Source: Taeniopygia guttata
Lineage: Eukaryota; Chordata; Aves; Passeriformes; Estrildidae
NCBI RefSeq assembly: GCF_048771995.1
Contig: NC_133063.1
Span: 63,189,514 to 63,253,513 of the forward strand
DNA: 64,000 nucleotides
Direction: 5' to 3'
The translations under genes were made by a program, and so were the position numbers. The notes under the pieces were generated by a model, which saw nothing but the letters and a program-made list of their open reading frames with translations, was not told the origin of the DNA and made no database searches. Below, in pieces: positions 9,604-19,800 of this stretch (positions are counted from its first letter, which is position 1; every line of letters starts with the position of its first letter).

Positions 9604-11918
9604 TTATTTGTGTCCCCACACACCCCTTCGTGTTCTTCTTCCCATTTCCCTGCAACAGCTGACCATTTGCATGATACTTACTCTTGCACAGTGCCCAAAT
9701 TTAGCACAATGATTGCACATAACATTGCTGCTTGCATTTGACTTAGATGCTATTTTCTGGGTATTACACTGTGCCTTTACATGTCCTTGCTGTCCACAAT
9801 TACAGCATTTCGATGGTGGTCTTAGAACTGCAGCAAGAGCTGCCATTTTATGCTCTACTGAAACAACTTTTGAGCAAGCAGTAACCATTTCAGGCAATGT
9901 GGGCTTCCCAGGTATGGTGTCAATAATCTTTCTGCAGTCTGGGTTTGCATTTTCTTTCACCAATTGTATATACAATCTATGTCACAAAGGTTCATTATCT
10001 ACCTGTTTTTCAATAGCTGCAGCAAGCTTTTCCACAAACTGCAAAAATGGTTCTCTCATCCCTTGTTGTATAGTAACATATCTCTGCTTTGGAGCTGCCA
10101 TTTCCATTGTTTTAATTAAAACACTCATGCCTATTTGCTGAGCTTGTGTCAAAATTGAAGGATCCCACCTTGCCTGTAAATCTGGGTTAGCAAAAGGCCC
10201 AGTGCCCAATAAGGCATCAACACCCACAGTGTGATGAGAGTCCTGTTGAAGCAGCTGCATGTTTGTTAAAGCTGTGCACTTCGCCACTCACCTCCAAGTT
10301 TCTGGAAACACACCATATTGTACTGGTTGGAATAAAATTGTAGCAAGGTGCATGATGTCATAAGGTGCAAGCATACTGCATTAATTACATGTATTAACTG
10401 CATTACCTCTGAGGAATTAATACCAAACTGAGCCACTTTCAATTGGAGATCTTGCACAACCTTCCAAGCAAAGATGTGATGACTATCATTCTGCCCTGTT
10501 CCAGGAACTGCTTTAAAAACTGGAAAAGCCATAGGATTATCACAGGCAACATTTGCGTTAACACTCTGCTCCTGAGGTACTTTTGGGGCACCTAATCTTT
10601 CTATTAGGTCCCCATTTTTTTCTTCAGCTGCTTTCTTCCTAACAAATTCCCAAAACTTCTGAGGCTGTCAGGGAAGCACAGTTACTTGACACAGAGGCAA
10701 AGTCCATGGGGCAGTAGGGCTAGATCTATTAGAAGGTGAACTGTCAACAGTTCCCTGACCCAACTCAGGTGTTACTGCAGGTGACTCTTCACTTGATTTG
10801 CTGTCACTGTCCAGCAATGGAGGATACGACCTTGCAAACTGTTCATGCAGCTCAGAAGGGGGCGGGGGGCAAATGGCTGGGCTAGAGTGGAGGGGTGTAG
10901 GTCTTAGATTCAGTCAAAGAGAAAACATAAAGTTTCTAACCAGGTAGAAGCTTGAGAAAGTGTTGAGAAAGAATGTAAATAAGTTCTTTATCTCTCTTGT
11001 AGTTCACATTGTTTATAATTGGGTTTTACTACTGTATGTCATTCACTGCACACCAATAGCGTGCGAGGTTTTCACTTCAGGACCAATAGAGTTGGTCTGC
11101 ACGAAGCTCTGTATAAAAGAGCGATGTATTTTGAAATAAATCAGAGTTATAGTCTCAGCCTTCTGAACAAAGTCTATTCATTCCCATCCTGCCTCAACAG
11201 CGTCAGAGGGGAGCAGGGGGCAGACAGCTGGGTTTGTCTCTCTGCTAAAGACATTTCAGCCAACTGGCGCAGTGGTGTAGTGTATACGGGGACCGCTGCA
11301 AGCTGCTGCGCAGGTGTGAGATAAAGAGGCTTAGGAGTCTGATAAGGAGGTACTTTGGCAGTCTGCCCAGAAGCCTTAGCAGCTTTCCCAAAAGCTTCAG
11401 CATCCAGCCCAGAAGCTCTGGCAGTGTTCCTGGGAGCTTTGGCAGCTGGCATAGAAGCTCTGGCAACTTTCCTGGAAGCTTTGGTAGCCTGCCTGGTAAC
11501 TTCCATGGACACCTGCTCCTTCTTCAAGGATGTATTCAACAAGTTCCCCATCAAAGGCCCCATCTGACTCATCCCTCCCATCAGACTCCTTTATCAACCC
11601 CAAATCTTCATCCACGTTGTACTCTGCTTGTTCCCGCTGTTTTCCATTCCTTTAATGCCTCAAAAAGCGATCTCCAATTGGGTAACAACTAGATGGACAA
11701 GTTTTATCTCCCGCTCAGATGAGTTCCCACAGCCTGTCCCTGACTTTTTTCCAAGTTTTAACACTAAATGCTGTGTCAGGATCAGTGGCAAAATCCTATG
11801 ATCTAGCTCACAGCAATATACTATGAAGGGCATAGTCTGAAGTATTAATTCCCTTATTTCTTAACAAAGCTTTCCATGTGGCCAAAACAATCTCTTCCTC
11901 TTTAGATTTATTTCCCAT
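9604..11918 (-). pseudogene. ERV A gag remnant (MA, linker, CA, NC)
   Basis: A start at 11918 gives MGNKSKEEE, with a glycine suited to myristoylation, and runs 36 codons to a stop at 11808. The linker (about 11206-11580) is Ala/Lys-rich with degenerate repeats of about ten residues. Capsid pieces follow at 10532-10266 and 10287-9982; the latter has QGMREPFLQFVEKL, the major homology region. Nucleocapsid (9975-9604) has a first zinc knuckle CCNCGQQGHVKAQC and a damaged second one (CNHCAKFGHC). Stops and frameshifts separate the pieces, and a solo LTR interrupts at 10896-11205. Confidence 0.82.
10896..11205 (+). mobile_element. Solo LTR inserted in ERV A gag, 6-base target duplication
   Basis: GAGGGG at 10890-10895 is repeated at 11206-11211. 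The 310-base element begins TGTAGG and ends CGTCA. It holds a CCAAT-type box (near 11050), TATAAAAG (near 11112) and an AATAAA signal near 11137, so its sense strand is plus, opposite to the host ERV. Six-base target duplications are typical of class II (ERVK/alpha-betaretrovirus-like) integrases. Confidence 0.88.
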
Positions 11919-12129
11919 TATTACTAGTTGGTGCCTCCCCTGCTTCCAGGTGTCCTGATAGGAGAAAATCAAGTCTGGACCTCCCTGTGGCTTCCACACG
12001 CCACTCTCAGCCGCACCAGCGCCGCCTCCCCCGCTGCTCCCCAGTGGGTCACGGCTGGGAGCTGGGACCCCGCGTGGCTCCAGACTGACCACGCTGTTCA
12101 GGCTGTTGCTCCACGCGGTGGGCACCAGC

Positions 12130-12592
12130 TGTCACTGGTATATACACTGTATCCCGAGGCGGTCGCGACACAAAGCACAGACCACAGGCAGTCTCAGATG
12201 GCAATTCTTTATTATCGAACATGGCTGACCTTTTATAAACTTTCTAATTGTTTATACTTCTTCTACCCCAACTATTGGCCACAAAAAATCAACATAACAC
12301 CACTGGTGAACAGTAACAGTGACTTTAGTTAACTTTCTAAAAATACTTTGTCTGTCTGCAGTGCTCTCCTTATCTTTCTTCAGTTCTTCTCTTCTCTCAG
12401 TCTCCTTGGTAGCAGCCTTGGAGAGAGCTCTTTAACAGCTTCTTCTTGCTCTCAGCTTCTTTTCGCTCCTTTAGCTAACAGGCCTGCTGTTAGCCCCTTC
12501 CACAGTAATTCATCCATGAGGGGCAAGAAACAAGTAGAGCAGAATAGGATTAAAAAGTCTAGTGATTAATTAGAATTGGTTAAAGTCTGACA
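12130..12592 (-). mobile_element. ERV A 5' LTR
   Basis: Ends TGTCA..TGACA (perfect 5-base inverted repeat). It sits just upstream, in minus-strand sense, of a primer-binding-like TGGTGCCCACCGCGTGG (12128-12112), which resembles the tRNA-Lys primer site with changes. The gag start follows about 200 bases on. The far side continues GACCTTGA into unique sequence next to the YTHDC2 exons, so ERV A integrated close to that gene. Confidence 0.75.
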
Positions 12593-13285
12593 GACCTTGA
12601 GATGACACCAAAATTAAGCATCCTAGAGTGTAGCCTACAGCACACTACTCGCATTTCTATATTCAGGAAACATGTTTTCTTCCTTTTACGCTGTCTTAAT
12701 TTAAAAGCTGAAAAATTCAAGAGGAATTATTACATCCTCCAATGAGTCCATGAAGTTTCCTCTCAATGATCTCCTTAGTGTTACTGCAGTCTACTATTCA
12801 AGTATATGGGACAACTGTCACAGTAATCTCATTAAAAATGTGTACTTTGTTAAAATAACCATCACAAAAATCAGTCATAGTAAGGTAGATAAGACAGAAT
12901 CAGTATTGATATTGAAAATCTATTATGGAAGCCGAGAAAGGCAGAATCCAAAAACTTCAGAAGTGTGTATATAATATACTCATTTAGTTGAAAAAAACTA
13001 ATACATGTTTATTAGAACAAGTTTGGGGTTTTTTTTAAATCTCATGTTTTCTACTTTGGATAGCTTTACCTCAGCAGTCTACAAATTATTTTTGCTGTAT
13101 TAAACTAGTGAAACAAGGATATTTAGTCTAGATTTTTAAGTTCCAGAAGGAAGTATTATGCAGTGTTACAAATGAAAAGCTACGTTAGCTTCCTAATTTA
13201 TCAGTAAAATACCTAACTGCAGAATGATATCAGCAAGAAATTCTATTACTTTGGAAGAGCAGGGTGATATGTTAGAGAACTCTAC
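12593..13285. other. No gene seen (between ERV A and YTHDC2 exon)
   Basis: AT-rich unique-looking sequence. In the minus-strand sense this is the intron after the second YTHDC2 exon; the next exon, which would lead toward the YTH domain, is not found here or elsewhere in the window. Confidence 0.6.
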
Positions 13286-14152
13286 CTTTGCCGACACTGG
13301 AGAAGAAGGAGTAGCACAGGTGTTGGAATAGCTACTGCTGTCTGCAGGCTTCACTGAGGACTGAGCTGATCTGTCATCTGAGGATTGTCTGGAGAGCAAA
13401 ATGTCTTTTTCTTTGTACTTCTTTGGCTGGTGGAGTGCAGGAGAAGTAGATTTCACTGAAACCCTACAAAGGACATACTTTGAGTTTCACAAGCAGTCAC
13501 TGAACAACGTACATCGACCTGCCAACCTACTGCATGACCACATGTATTACAGCAACTACAAAATCTATTAAAGCCTAACTAAAAACTCATACTGACCATT
13601 CATTGCTTTTTAATGCTACTGTTCAACTTCTTCTGCTACTTCTCAAACATCACAATTCATGGACAATATTCCTGACTGCTCTCTCCAACAGCAGCCCCAG
13701 GTATGAAATACTTCTCTTTGGGACCACAATGCAGCATACAACAGTATAACACCTTCCAACTGTACTTCCGCTGTTTCCACCTCCTATTACTAGCAGAAAC
13801 TTAAGTGATACTTGTATACATAAACTGCAACCTACAGTGAGCAGAAGACCTCAGCATCTTACTTTTCAGCATGAGAGAAGTCAGACAATTCTGTTTCTGT
13901 TGAGCTGTTTCTGCTGTTGGTTGACATGCATGTAGATGCCAAAGGAAGTTCTTCACAAGTCACAGGCCTTGGTCTCTGGCCAATTCCTGAAGGCTGCTGT
14001 AGACCTGCAGACTGTTCTTCAGCACTCAGAACAGCTGTAATTGCTCTTACAGTTGTTTCATCAACCTCAGACCACAGCTTAGAAGGAGCTCGCATACGAC
14101 GCAGAAACAAGCTGTGCCACTTCTGCCTGAGTTGCAGCAGCATACCAGCAGC
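13286..14152 (-). pseudogene. YTHDC2: YTHDC2 fragment, two intact exons
   Basis: Exon 13863-14152 reads LLQLRQKWHSLFLRRMRAPS and later EEQSAGLQQPSGIGQRPRP. Exon 13286-13463 reads SPALHQPKKYKEKD and a Ser-rich tail. Both match the segment of YTHDC2 between its C-terminal helicase-associated region and the YTH domain. Splice sites are good: acceptor at 14153-14154, donor GTAAGA at 13862, acceptor TTTGTAG before 13463, donor GTAGAG at 13285; joining keeps the frame (GAA AAG GTT). YTHDC2 is an RNA helicase and m6A reader needed in meiosis. No YTH-domain exon and no helicase exons are seen, so this is a partial copy or a gametolog broken by duplicon and ERV A insertion. Confidence 0.82.
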
Positions 14153-14534
14153 CTGCAATAAATTCCAATTCTGTTCAATACTGATGAAAATTAGATCACA
14201 CAGGTAAGAGAACCCTGTCTTTTCCATATCAGGCAGCACCTGGCATTCTAATATAAACAGGGCCCACAATTAAAGGCAAGACTAAGGTCTTGGGGAAGGG
14301 GAATAATCCATATTTAAATTAAGATGTTAAATTGCTTTCTTTTCCTTGGGTGCAAGGTAATTTTGGAAACATTTCATTTAGCTCGGTAATAAACTTAGCT
14401 TTGTATTGTAATTCCACAGACTTTTTTTTTTCCTTCTTATCTTTCAAGAAAACCCAATCCTTTCATGCTTTATGCCCTTCCTCTCAAATCAGTCTCAGCT
14501 TGCATGCTGAGGTGTCGGGGGGGGATTTCTATGT

Positions 14535-15275
14535 TTGCGCTCACCTTCTTTGAGACAATGAGCGCAGTGTCACCTGTGCATCCCTGGATATGCCTTGAAG
14601 CTGCAATGCTTAATTTGTAATCCAAGGGGAAATGTATCTAAATTTCTTGGGATAAACAGTTACTTTGCAAATAGACTGATAGAGAAACTTAGCAATTTTT
14701 AAGGAGTAAAATCCCAAGGCAATAAGGGAAGTGTACATATGCTTTTCATTGCTTTATAGAATTTTCTTTGATACAATCTGACTTCCTTTCTCAGTTAAAA
14801 AGATAAAAAATAGAGAAATATCTGAGCTTTAGCTGTGTGTCTGGATATGAAGCCACATGAGGTTTTTGAAGGGCCCCACACAAGTTTTTCAAGTATTCTC
14901 TAAGCCTCCAGGTTCCCCAGCCCCAGGAGCACCCAGTTTTGTTGGTTTTGCATGGGTCAATTTTTGGAGAGGAGGAAAGAAGGCAGCCGGGAAAGTGAGG
15001 CATTTCTGCCATAAGCTTTCCCTGTGCCAGGCAGAAGCAATCACTGAGTGCCTCTGAGAGCAGGCGCGCTGCTCAGCCAATTAGAAAAGCTGGCGCCGCC
15101 TCTAGGACACATTTTTAAGAGAGGAAAAAAGAGAGGAAAAGAAGCTGGCTTTCTCTCTGCCCTCCGAGGGGTGCTGCGGGGCAGCGGGGCCCCTTCCCGG
15201 CGGGCTCGGGGGCTCTTTCCCAGCAGGGCCGCCGGGCTGTGCTGCCGGGGCTCATCCCAGCGCCGCCAGCAGCTA
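14535..15275. repeat. Duplicon, third partial copy with deletions
   Basis: Matches 59040-59240 and 59885-60385 (hence 1-120 and 765-1260) with scattered substitutions, and lacks the CR1 fragment and most of the AT-rich middle. The match ends in the GC-rich block at 'ccgccagcagct'. The same orientation is kept. This copy is older than the 1-4788 / 59123-63910 pair. Confidence 0.85.
14545..14600 (-). other. Exon-like block within the duplicon
   Basis: A 56-base block has an acceptor GCATTGCAG before it and a donor GTGAGC after it. It reads SRHIQGCTGDTALIVSKK after two leading bases and would join in frame to the YTHDC2 exon at 14152. I do not recognise the peptide. In the copy at 59054-59109 the acceptor AG is lost (GCAC) although the reading frame is kept. 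It could be a relic of an unidentified gene carried by the duplicon. Confidence 0.35.
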
Positions 15276-15469
15276 GGTGTTGTTAGTTATGGTTTGCATT
15301 TGTTCCAGTTAATTTGTTGGGTGTGGATGTGTGCTGGAAAATGGGAGGGGGGGGAGGGTTGAACACCAAACCAAAGGGAAGTACACCCAGCTCAGTTGAA
15401 TCCTTACTAAGAAGAACGGTTCTCTTTTGCTTTAATGACTTTGTCTCCATTTAATTGTACCTAAGAGTT

Positions 15470-15912
15470 TATTTCTAACACCTCCCTCCCAGCAGCTCCG
15501 AGCTGCAGCGTGGCACAGCGCTTGCTGTGTGCCAGAGAGCACGAAGCAGGCTGGCCTGCTGGCCCTGAATATTTCTGCAAAGCACTCTGCAGGTCACAGC
15601 TTTGCTGTGGCTCAGTGCAGAAGTGCAGGCGCTGCCTCCCAGAGCTGTGTGAGGCACTGGCTCCTGCAGCCGGGAGCTGACAAGCTGTCCCTGCCTCCCG
15701 CTGGCCCATGGTCCCCTGGCACAAGCGCCGTGCCTGAAGGACGCTGCCCTGTGCTCCAGCCTGCCGAGCAGCCCGGCTCCTGCCCCGGTGCCCAGAGTGC
15801 TGCACACACTGCTGACCTTTGCCAGGAGTCGCAGGGCAGCCGGCACAAGAGTGGGAATGCTGAGCCAGGCCACCGGCCCTCAGCTGCCCTTGGCCTTTCT
15901 CTCCTCGGGGCA
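15470..15912. repeat. Segment gamma, GC-rich low-copy repeat
   Basis: Recurs at about 44865-45315 with roughly 95% identity by eye. It is GC-rich, so long open frames occur on both strands; these have no recognisable domain and are not conserved as one frame between the copies (a one-base indel near 15780/45178 shifts them). I therefore treat them as chance. The flanks differ between the copies. Confidence 0.75.
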
Positions 15913-16639
15913 GACTCCAGAGGGCCAATGCCTCCAGGCTGGGCTGTGCCCAGCAGGGCTCCGCTTCCCCTCGGGAGCAGCCGGCTGCGCTTGGCCTCTG
16001 AGAGCGGAGGATGCGCCCGCTGCCAGCAAGAGGCACGCAGGGCCAGGCTGTGCCTCCTGCAGCTACAAGGGCCTCCTTGCAGCCTGCCCCTGCCCAGGCT
16101 CAGGCTGCTCCGGGCTCTGCCAGGGCTCTGCTGCGGCTCCACGCCGGGCAAGGCGGGGCCCGCTCTCACCTCACACTCGCTGACAGCTCTGCACCGCAGG
16201 AGACCTTTCAGAGCACCTCTCTGATCTTTCTGCTTTCTCTGCTGAGCAAGGCTCTCCTCCGGCCAAAGATATTGCCCTTCGCGATACAAATCCAAGTGGC
16301 AGGCACCCAAATGCTCTCGAGTCACAGCTGAAGGCCTGCATCTGCACAGGATGTTTTGGCTGCCCCATTTCCCTTTGTTTTTTCCTGCAAATGCCATTGC
16401 CCTTTCTGCCTCAACTAGAAATACTACAGCTGGCCAAAAGCTGCCTAGTGGGCCATATTCCAAAGACAGTGTGGTCTGGAGAGGATGAATGGACAAGATC
16501 CTTCCCCCACTTAAAAACCATACAAAAGAAGCCATAAGTGTGACTTAACACCCATAAAAAACAACTGGTAATTCAAAAGGAAATGTTGAGTTTTCTGTAG
16601 GGGTCAGAAGGAGGGCAGTCTTCCAAGTGAGTTGATGTT
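15913..16639. other. GC-rich then mixed sequence, no gene seen
   Basis: High GC up to about 16260 keeps frames open on both strands, without a domain that I recognise. It lies just 3' of the PAK3-like polyadenylation site. Confidence 0.5.
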
Positions 16640-16811
16640 TCAGAAACTTTATTTAATGAAAATCCTCGTCTACAATCCTATAATCCTCGAAATTGGTTTT
16701 GGCGATGACATCTTGACTTGATTGTTACATTCTTCTCTTCTCCATCCACTTCAGGACAGTGATGAGTGGTGCCAGGATGGACACTGGTTTGGCTGATGTT
16801 ACAAATGGATG
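16640..16811 (-). CDS. PAK3-like exon 19: C-terminus, stop, polyA signal
   Basis: Acceptor TTTGGACAG. Codes for [20 protein letters not shown] and a short basic tail to stop TAA at 16727-16725, matching the PAK C-terminus (HQFLK.AKPL..LTPLI). AATAAA on the minus strand at 16653-16648 lies about 70 bases after the stop, so the 3' UTR is very short. That all the final pieces are in place argues against a processed or truncated copy. Confidence 0.9.
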
Positions 16812-19800
16812 CTGTCCAAAGGAAAAAAAAAACAACAAAGACCAGTGAACCATGACCTTCCAAGCTCAGTGCCTCACATACTCCATCAGGATGCCTCTAG
16901 TTCCTAGAAAGACCCAGAAAGTAAAACAATGGGACCATCTGCTCCTTAATTGTCATGTGCAGGACCTTGCCATCACAGGCAAACCTGGCCCAGAATCCCA
17001 CTCTTCCATTTATTCTGGTTTCTCCATCTTGCCAGGATTTTTGCCCTGCTAGTGCTCTAGAAATGGTGCTTTCTGTCCCTGGGGTTTCTTCCTTTCAGGA
17101 AATTCCAATGACTCCCCTAGGTCCCTGTCTTGGAATGACAAGCACCGTGCTAATTTCCACAGGCACACAAAGCAGTGTCTGCCTTTCCATGCCCTGCCCC
17201 TCCTGTGTGGGATGGCACCTTCCTCCCCAGCAGGGCCAGTCCAGCGGCGATGGGTCCTGCAGTTCCCTCTCTGCCACACAACCTGGCAGTCAGCCTGGGC
17301 CAGTTCCCCTCTGCCTGAGCGTGCCAGGCAGCAGATGGGGCTGGGACAAGTCCCTCTCAGCTGTCCCTGTTTGTGTGCCAGAAACCTCTAAGGGTGGGGT
17401 GGGGGGCACAAACCACGGCCCCTCAGAGGCTCACAGTGAGTCCCTCACAGCCCCTCCTGCCCACAGCCAAATCTCTCCAGACTGCTCTGCCAGGACTGGC
17501 AGCCTTGGGTTCCTCCACCACTATTTCATGTCTCTCTACCCTGCATTGCTGTACTTCAGTTCTTTTGCCATTAGATAAAACTGAACATCCCACCAAATCA
17601 GGGCAACAGAAACAGCCAGAAAACAGAGCACCTGTCCTCTCAGGAAATGCGGAGAGAGGTGGAGTTATTCACTTTTGTGAAGAACAGGCCCCAGGGAGAC
17701 TTTATTGCTGCTTTCCAAGATTTCAGAGTGGTTTTGAAGAAAGTGGGGGACACCTTTTTTAACAGGGCCAGTTACAAGAGAGTGTGGGCAAATAATTTTA
17801 AAGACATGGGGATCTAATCAGAGTAGGTCTAAGGAAGACCTTCTTTTCTCGGGGCATGGTGCCACCCTGGCACAGGTTGTCCCAAGAGCTTGTAGGTGCC
17901 CCCATCCCTGGAATCATTCCAGGTCAGGTGGGACAGGACTCTGAGCAGCCTGATCTCTTTAAAGATGTCCCTGCTCATTGCAGGTTACTTGGACCAGAGG
18001 ACTTTCCAGAGCCCTGCCAGCCCAGCCCAGTCTAGGATTCCTCACTGTTTTCATTTGAACATCACCAAGAGTGGAGGTGAGGAGGAAGGGGGCTCATCTG
18101 ATGCCTCGGACCTCGGTGGAGGAGGAGCCCATCCCTCAGACACTGTTTCACCTCAGCCCCTTGGCATTTTACCTGCAGGAGCCTCTTGGCAGACCAGCGC
18201 TGCTCTTCGTCTGTCTGCAGGCAGCAGCTCAGAAAGTCACACAGGTGAGGCGAGAATCGGTTGGGCTTCCGCAGCTGTGGTCTCTCTCCTCTGGCTATTG
18301 GGAGTTCAGCCTGCAGGAAAAGGAAACACGAGGCTCCACCTGCTTCTTTCCCATCTGTAACTGCTCTCCCAGAACCCACTGTTTAAGCTCCACTCTGCAG
18401 AGCAGTTTCTGGTAAGATGGAGATGGTAAAGGAAAGATGACTTTCCTTTACCAACAAAAAACCACGGCTTTTCCAACATCCCGCTGATCTTGCCTTGGCA
18501 GTCAATTTCATTGACTGACCCAGTTAGTGGGAGCTACATCAACAAAGCTTCTTTCCTTCTTGGAGGATTCACACCACCTTGACAGGCTTTTCAGAAGATG
18601 GACTCTGCTACACTAACGCTATTATTTCCAAGGATTAGTACATGAAAGGCATCTCTGCAGTGCTTGTTGGTCCCTTAAGCACAGTGGTCATAAACCAAAA
18701 CTCATTGAGCTTCTTGTCCTCTTCCAGAAAACAGAGGTGCATGGGAGGCAAGAATGGAGATCCACCAGGTATTCCTCAGGGTGAGGAAACAAACATTTGG
18801 AATCTCATATTCAACACAGACCCTTTAAGACACCTGCACAAATGTATTGGGATGAAAATGCCGGCTTAGGCACACAGGAGCCACCTGCAGCTCTGTCTCT
18901 CAGCTGCAAGTTTCAGCCTCTTTATGTGGCAAAAGGAAACCTTTCCAAGTTCAAATCAGAAGAAGAAGCACCATCCCGATGGTCACCCTCTGCTCATTTG
19001 TATACTCAAGTCAATGCATTAATGGCGTCCCCATCGCAAAAAATGTCTGTAAGAAGTGGGAGGTTTTGACAGGCTCTCCGTGACACCAGGCTGCAGCCTG
19101 GTCTCCAGAAAAATGCTCATCACAATAGTAACAGCTCTGTGCTGGTGGCACTGAACTAGATGGTGACCAAAAAGACTTCGTTATTATCCTCTTCAACCCA
19201 GAGGAAAATTTCTAAGCCCAAAACAGCAAGCACACTCCCCTGGAGTATAAATAATTATGGCAGCTTTCTTTCCTTTTCCCACACCCCCAGAGGTCACAAA
19301 GGGGGCTTTATCCTGTCTCTCTGCAACTGAGCTCAGCCACTGGACATGGTGGGGAGCTGGAGTCCTCACTGCCCTTAGCACTGTGCAAGCCAGGGATGGC
19401 CCTGCTCCTATGGGAAAGGAACACAGCACCAGCATCAACCGCCCACGTTGAATCCCAGCCCCAGGCACCAGGCTGCAAGCTCATCAACTTTTTAAAAGAC
19501 CCAGAAACAGCCAAGGGTTTAGTGTAACTTATCCAGGCCACCCACACACATGACTGAGCAATGTACAGATTATTTGAAAGCCTGAAAGTTTTGAAGACCC
19601 ACAGGACTTGGAAAAGATGCTACAGTGTGGAGGAAAATCAATGTGCTGTGGTTAAAAAAAGAAAAAGAAAGCAAAACTGTTGGGGAAGATGAAACCGGAA
19701 AACCTTTACAAATATGTATGCCTGGCAAAAGATTTTGAGAATATGGAAACTGTAAGCAAGATTGAAATGAAAAGTAAGCTTTGAGATAGTTACTAGCCTT

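Larger units (their letters stand above)
8595..12592 (-). mobile_element. ERV A, betaretrovirus-like, decayed, 3' truncated
   Basis: Read on the minus strand, the order is LTR (12592-12130), primer site, gag matrix, gag linker, capsid, nucleocapsid, dUTPase, protease, start of reverse transcriptase, then loss of similarity at about 8600. The order gag, dUTPase-protease, pol is that of betaretroviruses. Numerous stops and frameshifts break every reading frame. A solo LTR (10896-11205) has inserted into its gag. The 3' half of pol, env and the 3' LTR are missing. Confidence 0.85.

Noticed and set aside
15529..16224. Open frame of 231 codons on plus, and one of 307 on minus (15612-16535)
   Set aside because: GC-rich DNA keeps several frames open at once; there is no domain, and the copy at 44.9 kb has a frame-shifting indel.
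18062..18172. Extension of the exon-18 frame past its donor on minus
   Set aside because: The frame reads into intron with no kinase similarity; the HPF...KP end is found at 16811-16725.
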